In this document: positions 16,202-22,868 of the stretch, piece by piece
Position numbering within the stretch: position 1 is the stretch's first letter
Layout: the number at the start of each line of letters is the position of its first letter
Origin: Halorubrum sp. BOL3-1
GTDB taxonomy: Archaea > Halobacteriota > Halobacteria > Halobacteriales > Haloferacaceae
Direction: 5' to 3'
NCBI RefSeq assembly: GCF_004114375.1
Contig: NZ_CP034692.1
Location: 1,302,001 to 1,366,000 of the forward strand
Length of the DNA: 64,000 bases
Made by a program: the position numbers and the translations under genes
Notes under the pieces: model-generated
What the model saw: the letters and a program-made list of their open reading frames with translations, nothing else
Told to the model about the DNA's origin: nothing
The model's database searches: none

Positions 16202-16882
16202 ATGCCCTCGACGATAGTCCACGCCGGGTTCGCGCTCCTGTGCGCGGCGGCGCTGCTCGACGACCGGCTCCTCGACCGGCGGGCGCTCGCGGTCCTGCTC
16301 GTCGTCGTCGTGATCCCCGAGGCGGACAGCTTCCTCGGGTTCGTCATGGCCGGCGCGCACCGAACGGTGGGTCACACCTTCGTGATCCCCGCGGTCGCGG
16401 CGCTGGCGCTGTACTGCGATACCCGCGTCCGCGAGCGGTCGTTCGTTCGGGCGCGACTCTCCGGCCGCTGGATCGCGGTCGCGTGGGTTGCCCTCTTCGT
16501 CCACGTCTTCGCGCACGTCGCGCTCGACTGGACGCACCTCGACGGCGTGAACGCGTTCTGGCCGCTCCGCGACCGCTTTTTTCACCTCGACGGCAAAATC
16601 GCCTACTCGACGGCCGACGGATTCGTCCAGACGTTCGTCGACGTCCGGGTCGACCCCGAGACGGGGACGAGAACCGTCGACGCGGGCGGCGGCGGGACGA
16701 GCGAGTCGGTCCACGTCAATAATCCGGTCCAGCCCCGCGACCCGGACGTCGACGTCGAGGAGCCGGTCGACCGTCGGTTCCCGGTTGCGAACGCCGGGTG
16801 GCGGCTCTACCTGGTCGGACTCGGGCTGTTCGCGCTCGGCGCTCGGCGGCTCCGGGGGGACGGGAGAACGACCGAGGAGTGA
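16202..16882 (+). CDS. YdjM-like (LexA-binding, inner-membrane metal-dependent hydrolase) family protein
   Basis: A 226-aa membrane protein. The family histidines are visible in STIVHAGFAL (His7), TVGHTFVIPA, and the cluster HVFAHVALDWTH, together with the acidic IPEADSF, as in the DUF457/YdjM family. It has about four transmembrane segments and a C-terminal cytoplasmic or external loop of about 60 residues with VHVNNPVQPRDPDVDVEEP, then a final helix. The family's biochemical activity has not been shown; a metal-dependent hydrolase at the membrane is predicted. It pairs with the histidine-depleted copy immediately upstream. A third family member is at 53941. Confidence 0.8.
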   Translation: MPSTIVHAGFALLCAAALLDDRLLDRRALAVLLVVVVIPEADSFLGFVMAGAHRTVGHTFVIPAVAALALYCDTRVRERSFVRARLSGRWIAVAWVALFVHVFAHVALDWTHLDGVNAFWPLRDRFFHLDGKIAYSTADGFVQTFVDVRVDPETGTRTVDAGGGGTSESVHVNNPVQPRDPDVDVEEPVDRRFPVANAGWRLYLVGLGLFALGARRLRGDGRTTEE

Positions 16883-16984
16883 CGGGTCCGGGAGCGTCGG
16901 GCAAGGGCGTGAGAGGGGGCGGCGACGCACCCCCAACATGGTATGACCGCAGGGTGAATCCCTCCGGAGCCGTAGTTGGCCCTG

Positions 16985-18588
16985 ATGCCCACCCAACCGG
17001 ACACGGACCCGTCGGACGCGGACGAGCCGCTCGCCGGGGAGTCGATTGCGGTCGTCGGCGCCGGCTTCGGCGGGCTCTCGGCGGCCGCCCACCTCGCTGA
17101 CGCAGGGGCGGACGTGACGCTCTTCGAGCGGAACGAACACCCCGGCGGGTACGCGGGGCGGATCGAGCGCGACGGGTTCCGGATCGACACCGGGCCGTCG
17201 TGGTACCTCATGCCGGAGGTGTTCGACCGCTTCTTCGAGCGGTTCGGGCGGTCGACGGACGACTACTACGAGCTGACGGAGCTGGATCCGTTGTACGAGG
17301 TGGTCTGGAAGGACGGCGACCGCGCGTCGATGCCGGCCGACCGCGCGGGACAGAAGGCGCTGTTCGAGTCGTACGAGTCGGGCGGGGGGGGGAGGTGTTA
17401 GACGAGTACCTCGCGGACGCCGCGGAGGCGTACGAGCTGGGCATGGACCGGTTCGTCTACCCGAGCCGGTCGCGGCTGCGCGACACGCTCGACCTCGACG
17501 TACTCCGGTCGGGTCGCGCGCTCCCGAAGCTCCGCGAGATGGACGAGTACGTCCGCGACTACTTCGACAGCGAAAAGCTCCGGCAGATCGCGGAGTACAA
17601 GCTCGTCTTCCTCGGCGGGTCGCCGTACAACACGCCCGCGATCTACACGCTGATGAGCCACGTCGACATGAACCTCGGCGTCTACCACCCGACCGGCGGG
17701 ATCGCGAGCGTCGTCGACGCGATAGCGGACCTCGCCCGCGAGTTGGGCGTCGAGATCCGGACGAACGAGCCGGTGACCGCGATCGAGCCGTCGGTCCCGG
17801 CGGCGACGCCGACGTTCGCCGTGGAGACGGAGCGGCGCGGAGACGGGAGCGCCACCGCGGCGTCGCGGTCGAGCGCCCGCTTCGACCGCGTCGTGGCGAA
17901 CGCGCCGCCGCCGCACGTCGAGCGCGACCTCCTTCCCGCCGGGACGGTCGACCGCGAGTCGTACTGGGAGTCGCGGACGTACGCGCCCTCGGCGTACCTC
18001 TCGTACGTCGGCGTCGAGGGCGACGTCGATTTGGAGCACCACACGCTGGTGTTCCCGACCGACTGGCGGCCCCACTTCGACGACATCTTCGACGAGCCGG
18101 AGTGGCCCGATGACCCCGCCTACTACGTCCACGTGCCGTCGAAGACGGACCCGGAGGCGGCGCCGGAGGGCCACGAGGCCGTCTTCCTGCTTGTCCCGCT
18201 CGCGGCTGGGTTAGAGGACGGCCCGGAGACCCGCGAGCGGTTCCGCGACCTCGTCTTCGACGACTTGGCGGAACACGCCGGTGTCGACTTCCGTGACCGG
18301 ATCGTCTTCGAGGAGACCGCCTGCGTCTCCGACTTCCGGCGGCGGTTCAACGCTCCCCGCGGCACCGCGCTGGCGCTGTCGCACACGCTCGGACAGACGG
18401 GACCGCTCCGCCCCGCGCACCGCGCGCCCGGCGTGGACGGTCTCTACTACGTCGGCGCGTACACGAATCCCGGTATCGGGATGCCGATGTGCCTGCTCAG
18501 CGGCGAACACGCCGCCGAGGCCGTGATCGAGGACGCGACCGGGAGCGGCGTGTTCCCGTCTGTCGTACCGACATCCACGCTGCGGTGA
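16985..18588 (+). pseudogene. crtI: Phytoene desaturase (CrtI family), frameshifted at a poly-G run
   Basis: The reading frame starts at ATG 16985 (MPTQPDTDPSDADEPLAG) and encodes the FAD-binding front: VVGAGFGGLSAAAHLADAGA and HPGGYAGRIERDGFRID. At 17384-17392 a run of nine G leads into a stop at 17401. The rest of the protein continues in another frame from about 17390: VLDEYLADAAEAYELGMDRF through the C-terminal YYVGAYTNPGIGMPMCLLSG. One more or two fewer G would restore a full desaturase of about 535 aa. CrtI desaturates phytoene toward lycopene, the first step to bacterioruberin. The break could be a sequencing error, a fixed mutation, or slip-strand switching; the flanking protein sequence is otherwise undamaged. 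Confidence 0.85.
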
Positions 18589-18627
18589 CCGATCCCGGGG
18601 CGATCGGTTCCCGGAGCGGCCGCCGCC

Positions 18628-19209
18628 TCACCTGGAGTCTTCTCCCGACCGGTCGATCGCTTTCGGCTCCTGTGCGGCGATCCAGTGCGTGACCGTGCCC
18701 GCGTCACCGAACAGCGGCCGCAGCGAGACGCGGTTCGCGAACGGCGTGCCGTCGCGGCGTCGGTTGCGGAGTTCGACGGTGACCGCCGACCACGTCGACA
18801 GCGCCTCGCGGAAGTCCGCGCGGGCGTCGGCGTCGGGATCCGCCCCCTGAAACAGTCGGGGGTTCCGCCCGCGGAGTTCGTCGAGCGCGTAGCCGGTCCA
18901 CTCGCGGAACCAGCGGTTGACGTAGACGACGGGAGTGTCGCGGTACGCCGGTCCGGTGAGTGTGAGACCGAGCGGGAGGTCGTCGAACGCTCGGACGCGG
19001 TCGACGAGGACCGACTCGCGCTCCGTTCGGTCGGCGGGACGGTCGGAACGCGCCGGGGGCAACGCGAGGTCGAGTCCGTGCTCGTCGATCAGCGCCGAGA
19101 ACCGGGACCGAAAGGCTCCGCGGTCGGCGTCGATCGCCGCGAGGACGCCGCGTCGAAGCGTCACGTTCGGGTTACGGGACACGGCGGTAAGCCGGTATCG
19201 CTCCGACAC
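18628..19209 (-). CDS. PAS-domain protein
   Basis: A 193-aa protein. The first 80 residues are a helical region (RNPNVTLRRGVLAAIDADRG). The second half, about 85-185, is a single PAS domain with PVVYVNRWFREWTGYALDEL, GRNPRLFQGADPDADARADF and ELRNRRRDGTPFANRVSLRP, ending IAAQEPKAIDRSGEDSR. The PAS sequence is close to those in the bacterio-opsin activator Bat and in LOV proteins, but the flavin-adduct cysteine of the LOV GxNCRFLQ motif is replaced by proline. No kinase or HTH is attached. It converges on crtI (40-bp gap), and a link to pigment control is only suggested. Confidence 0.75.
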   Translation of the reverse strand: MSERYRLTAVSRNPNVTLRRGVLAAIDADRGAFRSRFSALIDEHGLDLALPPARSDRPADRTERESVLVDRVRAFDDLPLGLTLTGPAYRDTPVVYVNRWFREWTGYALDELRGRNPRLFQGADPDADARADFREALSTWSAVTVELRNRRRDGTPFANRVSLRPLFGDAGTVTHWIAAQEPKAIDRSGEDSR

Positions 19210-19322
19210 GACGAGAGAACGTCGGGAGGCGAGCCGTGCCCGGCGTCCGCGTTCGGTCGCCGCACATGATAGACGACTAAAACGAAGGTTATGTGCGTCG
19301 GTCCCCGAGGTCCGGACGACCG

Positions 19323-20888
19323 ATGCGCCGAATCACCGCCGCCGTCGCCCTCGCCGTGCTCGTCGCGCTCGCCGGCTGCGGCGGGTTGGGGGTCGACACC
19401 GCCGGAACGGGACCGGTCGGGGAGCCGTCGCCGTCGATCGAGTCCGTCTCCGCGCCGGAGTCGCTCGGGCACGACGAGCGGGGGACCGTGGAGGCGACCG
19501 TGCGGTGGGAGGGTCTCGCGGGCGACGGCGACGGGTCCGCGGTCGAGGGCGAGTCGGCAGGTGAAGACGGATCGGCGGACGAGGACGGAGCGAACGCGAC
19601 GTTCGATCCGGTCCGGGTCGCGGTCCGGGTCGGTGACCGGACCCTGCGCGCCGAGAACCGGTCCGTGCCGGCGAACGGGTCGATGACGGTGACGGCCGAG
19701 ATCGACGCCGCGACGCTCGATCCGGGCGAGCGCGAACTCGCGGTGACGGTCGGCGCGGCGAGCGCGAGGCGGACGGTCGCCGTCGAGGAGGCGCGAGCGG
19801 CGACGTTCGCCGTCTCCGAGGTCGAAGCGCCTGATAGCGTGGAGTACGGCCAGAACCTGTCGGTCGCCGCGACCGTGACCAACGTCGGAGACCTGGCGGG
19901 CACACAGACGGTGAGGATCCGGTACGGGACCGGAGCGACCGCGAACCGAACGGTCGCACTCGACGGCGGGGCGGAGACGCGGCTGTCCGTCACATTTGCG
20001 GACGTGCGCCTGGACGGGGGCGACCACCCGGTGACGGTCGCGACCGCGGATCGGACGCGGGAGCGGGCCGTGGCGCTGGCCCACCCGAGTCCGTACGGGA
20101 AGACGACGCTCCGGCTCTACGTCGACGACGACGCGGTCGACCGGAACGTCTCCGGCGTCGTCGCGGCCGCGACGGACTACTGGGAGCGGACCGACGAGCG
20201 CTACCTCGGCTATCCGGTCGCCTACGAGCGGGTAACCGACGAGGAGCGGGCGGACGTCGTGCTCCGGTTCGACCGCGTGGAGCGCTGTGGCGTGGAGGAC
20301 GGCGACGCGCGCTACTTCGGCTGTGCGGACCTCCTCGTCGACGAGCCGCGGGAGCCGATGACCGCGACCGTCGACCCCGGCGTCTCCGACGCGGAGATGA
20401 ACGCGACGATCATCCACGAGCTCGGCCACGTTCAGGGTCTCGAACACGGCGAGGAGCCGACCGGAGCGATGAGCGCGACCAGCACGCTGGCGAGTCACCG
20501 CCCGGCGAAGGTCCACCTCCGCGCCGAGAACGGTGACGTTCCGAGGCGCGTCGAGGACGCGGTCGCGGCGGGGCTAGACTACTTCGCGTCGCGCGAGGAC
20601 GTCGCCGGCGGGGAAGAGTTCGCGTGGGAGTTCGTCGACAGCGCGCGCGAGGCGCACGTCCAGGTCACCTACGACGACCGCGGGGACGTCTGCTTCGCGG
20701 ACGACGGCGGGTCCTGTACGGTCGCGGGCGAGTACTACGGCCAGCGGGACGTGCGGCTGGAGGGAGTCGACGGCGAGGTCGTCGCGTGGCACGTCGGCGC
20801 GTCGTTCGCACCGGTGCTCTTAGAGGAGGTACCGCCGGAACTCACGGGCGACGCGGACCGGCGGGAGCGGGAGGAGTGGCCGGAGTAG
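19323..20888 (+). CDS. Secreted lipoprotein with CARDB-like domain and metzincin-type zinc peptidase
   Basis: A 521-aa lipoprotein. The start MRRITAAVALAVLVALAGCG gives a signal peptide and lipobox LAGC with Cys19. Residues about 40-140 and 155-240 are beta-sandwich repeats of the CARDB/adhesion kind (VTVGAASARRTVAVEEARA; NLSVAATVTNVGDLAGTQTV). From about 255 is a catalytic domain with the zinc motif HELGHVQGLEH at residues 365-375, preceded by MNATIIHELG and followed by a methionine-turn candidate at Met383 (TGAMSATS). This HExxHxxGxxH signature marks the metzincins (matrixin/astacin clan). It may process extracellular or surface proteins. The final region carries FADDGGSCTVAGEYYGQRD of unknown role. 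Confidence 0.82.
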   Translation: MRRITAAVALAVLVALAGCGGLGVDTAGTGPVGEPSPSIESVSAPESLGHDERGTVEATVRWEGLAGDGDGSAVEGESAGEDGSADEDGANATFDPVRVAVRVGDRTLRAENRSVPANGSMTVTAEIDAATLDPGERELAVTVGAASARRTVAVEEARAATFAVSEVEAPDSVEYGQNLSVAATVTNVGDLAGTQTVRIRYGTGATANRTVALDGGAETRLSVTFADVRLDGGDHPVTVATADRTRERAVALAHPSPYGKTTLRLYVDDDAVDRNVSGVVAAATDYWERTDERYLGYPVAYERVTDEERADVVLRFDRVERCGVEDGDARYFGCADLLVDEPREPMTATVDPGVSDAEMNATIIHELGHVQGLEHGEEPTGAMSATSTLASHRPAKVHLRAENGDVPRRVEDAVAAGLDYFASREDVAGGEEFAWEFVDSAREAHVQVTYDDRGDVCFADDGGSCTVAGEYYGQRDVRLEGVDGEVVAWHVGASFAPVLLEEVPPELTGDADRREREEWPE

Positions 20889-20889
20889 G

Positions 20890-21024
20890 GCGGTACGGGA
20901 CCGGGATGCCGAGTTCGTTGCGGCGACCGATCAGCACATCGACGGAATCGTCTACGACTGCTACGACCTGACCGACGAGGGGGGCGCGATCGTCGAGGAC
21001 GCGGTCGACAACAAGCGGGTGTGA
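20890..21024 (+). pseudogene. C-terminal remnant of an Eco57I/PglX-like DNA methylase
   Basis: Forty-four codons in one frame end at TGA 21024. They contain EFVAATDQHIDGIVYDCYDL followed by TDEGGAIVEDAVD, the family signature of the C-termini of Eco57I-type restriction-modification methylases (IDxxVYxLYxLT-E-x-x-IVE). Nothing upstream matches; the frame begins directly after the metzincin stop codon and there is no start or promoter. It therefore appears to be the last fragment of a lost restriction gene, left next to the duplicated tRNA-Ala end. Confidence 0.6.
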
Positions 21025-21098
21025 CTGAAGGAACGAGTCGAATGGACTGGCGGGGGTCCCGCGAGCGAATGACTGAGCGAACGAAGTGAGCGAAGGAG

Positions 21099-21121
21099 TG
21101 GACTCGCGGGGGATTTGAACC
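21099..21121 (-). repeat. Partial duplicate of the tRNA-Ala 3' end (candidate att site)
   Basis: TGGACTCGCGGGGGATTTGA plus ACC matches the tRNA-Ala 3' end at 21222-21243 apart from one extra G. Haloarchaeal tyrosine integrases insert elements into tRNA 3' halves and duplicate that end, so this looks like the outer copy of an attachment site. About 100 bp of non-coding sequence separate it from the intact tRNA. Confidence 0.65.
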
Positions 21122-21221
21122 AGAACCAGACGTGCTCGCTCGCTGCGCGCGACTGGTAGGGTTCGAATCCCGCTCGTTACAAATTTGCGCCGCTCGCGAC
21201 GTTGCTCGGGGCGCAAAAACA

Positions 21222-21293
21222 TGGACTCGCGGGGATTTGAACCCCGGGCCTTCCCCGTGCCAGGGGGATGATCTACCACTGATCTACGAGCCC
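21222..21293 (-). tRNA. tRNA-Ala (anticodon GGC)
   Basis: Reading the minus strand gives a 72-nt cloverleaf. The acceptor arms GGGCUCG and CGAGUCC pair with the G3:U70 wobble that identifies alanine tRNA. The D-arm is GAUC-AGUGGUA-GAUC, the anticodon stem UCCCC/GGGGA encloses CUGGCAC (anticodon GGC), and the T-arm CGGGG-UUCAAAU-CCCCG is perfect. The discriminator is A; CCA is not encoded. There is no intron. Confidence 0.97.
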
Positions 21294-21371
21294 TCTACGC
21301 ACTCGTCCATTTCCCGCTAAATATATTAAGGCCTTCGACTCGGCGACGCGGCCGGGGTCGTGGTGAACGGC

Positions 21372-21962
21372 TCAGATCCGGTCCGAGTCCACGTACACGT
21401 CGAGGTCGACGTCGCGGGTCGACCCCTCCAAGTCCTGAACGGCGCGCTCGACGACGCGCTCGGCCTCGCCTCTGATCAGCGGGATCGCCTTCTTCAACAC
21501 CCAGTCGAACGAGACCAGTCGCGGGAGGTCGAGCGCGTCAGGACTGGCGGAGCCGGGGTCGAACTCGATTTCGAGCGCGACCTCGCAGGGGGCGTCGTCG
21601 GTCGCGGGGGCCTCGCTCGGGTCGGCGTCGTCGGTCGAATCGTCGTCGCTCGCGTCCTCGTCACCGTCTCCGGCCTCCAGAGGCGTCACCCGCCAGCAGC
21701 CGCCGGCGTCGACGTCCTTCGTGATCTCCCAGTCGATCCGCTCAGGCGGCTCGACACCGGTGACCTCCGAGCGGGCAGTGTAGGAGATCTTCCACCACGC
21801 GAACGTGAGCGCGTAGCGGGTTCCCGGGCCGCCGTCGCCGGAGACGGTGATCACCTCCCTGAGGTACTCGGAGTAGTTCGCGTACTGCGGGAAATCGAGC
21901 AGGAACGTGTACACCTTTTCGGGGTCAGCGTACACCTCCGTGCTCACGACGAGTTCGTCCAC
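21372..21962 (-). CDS. SRPBCC (START-like) family protein
   Basis: A 196-aa protein beginning MDELVVSTEVYADPEKVYTF. The START/polyketide cyclase-like fold is indicated by the initial beta-strand plus V-Y-x-F helix pattern, the FPQYANYSEYLREVITVSGD segment, RYALTFAWWKISYTARSEVT, and the long C-terminal helix with SFDWVLKKAIPLIRGEAERV. An acidic insert (DEDASDDDSTDDADPSEAPA) interrupts the strands, a haloarchaeal feature. Such proteins bind hydrophobic ligands, like the coenzyme Q-binding COQ10 family; no ligand is known here. It is the only intact protein gene in the surrounding scarred region. Confidence 0.8.
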   Translation of the reverse strand: MDELVVSTEVYADPEKVYTFLLDFPQYANYSEYLREVITVSGDGGPGTRYALTFAWWKISYTARSEVTGVEPPERIDWEITKDVDAGGCWRVTPLEAGDGDEDASDDDSTDDADPSEAPATDDAPCEVALEIEFDPGSASPDALDLPRLVSFDWVLKKAIPLIRGEAERVVERAVQDLEGSTRDVDLDVYVDSDRI

Positions 21963-21999
21963 GTACGGTGGTTCGAGCGGCGCTTATTAAACCGTGTGG

Positions 22000-22487
22000 C
22001 GAGACGTCGTTGCGATCGAGACGGCCGAGACCACCATCGAAGCCACTCGGTACGGCGGGAGCGATCCCGTGACCAAGACCACCGAAGCCCCAGTCGCGAG
22101 GACTCGCGCGACTCGCTGCGGTCCTCGTCACTCGCTTCGCTCGTTCCTGCGGTCCTTGCGTCGTCGTGCTTCGCCCTCGCGACTGCCCCTTCGAGTCCCA
22201 CCCCGCACGGAACCTCACACCTCCACAGCCTCGTCGGTGGTCCTCCGCTTCGCTCCGGACTACCGACTCCCTCGCGCGTGCTGTCGCCGGCGGTTCCACC
22301 GCCGGCTGCCAGAGGGACCGGCGGTCCCTCGCGTCTCGCGGCGCTCCGCGTCGCTCGCAGGCACGCGCCACCGCTCCCGGTTCGGTTGTCCAGTAGCGAT
22401 CGCGGGGAAGAGAAGTTCCGTCGCCCGAGACCCGGAACGGGCCGCCGAAGCCGTCGGACACATTGGAGTCGTAGCGCTCGTCTCCCC
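22000..22487. repeat. Non-coding block with dispersed repeat and 11-bp inverted ends
   Basis: No gene is convincing here. The stretch 22084-22185 begins GAAGCCCCAGTCGCGAGG and ends CCTCGCGACTG, so CAGTCGCGAGG (22091-22101) and CCTCGCGACTG (22175-22185) are perfect inverted repeats. The 18-bp head recurs at 62488-62505. Inside are iterated CTCGCTTCGCTCG-like words. The following 250 bp (to about 22400) contain further short inverted words (CGGCGGTTCCACCGCCGG at 22290-22307). This is probably decayed mobile or structured repeat DNA. Confidence 0.6.
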
Positions 22488-22843
22488 ATGACCGCCGACG
22501 ATCGCAACGTCTTCGAAGTACATCGCGACCGGGTCGACCAACCCCCGGGTCAGCTGTTCCGCGAGTACGGGGCACCCGAGGCCCACTGGCTCGCCGTCGG
22601 GGTGGTCGCCAACGTCGCCGCCCGGGTCGCGGGGCCCACTCACGCTGTTCGACGGCACCATCGCTGAGAACGTCCGCTACGGCCGGTTCACGGGCGGCGG
22701 CTTCGAGGAGGTCGACGGCGGAGCGAGAGACGAGGTCGGCGGGACCGACGTGCCCGACGAGGACGCGGTCCGCAAGCGCCACGTCGACCGCGCGGTCGAG
22801 CGGGGACCGCGGAGAGCGAAGTCGAGTCCGAGACGCTCGACTG
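22488..22843 (+). pseudogene. Remnant of an ABC-type multidrug exporter
   Basis: From ATG 22488 the frame reads MTADDRNVFEVHRDRVDQPP and REYGAPEAHWLAVGVVANVA, the N-terminus of a haloarchaeal ABC exporter with fused membrane and nucleotide-binding domains. At about 22630 the frame shifts and the next words are LTLFDGTIAENVRYGR, which belong just after the Walker A region, several hundred residues further on in intact homologues. So the whole membrane domain and Walker A are deleted. The rest (VDGGARDEVGGTDVPDEDAV) does not match the exporter. This is a dead gene adjacent to gltB and next to a repeat block. Confidence 0.7.
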
Positions 22844-22868
22844 ATCGGTTCTGGCGCTCCGAGGGTTC

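Noticed and set aside
14417-17140. A 907-codon minus-strand open frame
   Set aside because: It runs antisense to four genes with recognisable families, has extreme Arg/Glu bias and no motif. It is an artefact of high-GC third codon positions.
20889-21300. Toxin-antitoxin or integrase gene near tRNA-Ala
   Set aside because: No frame in this stretch has a start and family match beyond the methylase tail.
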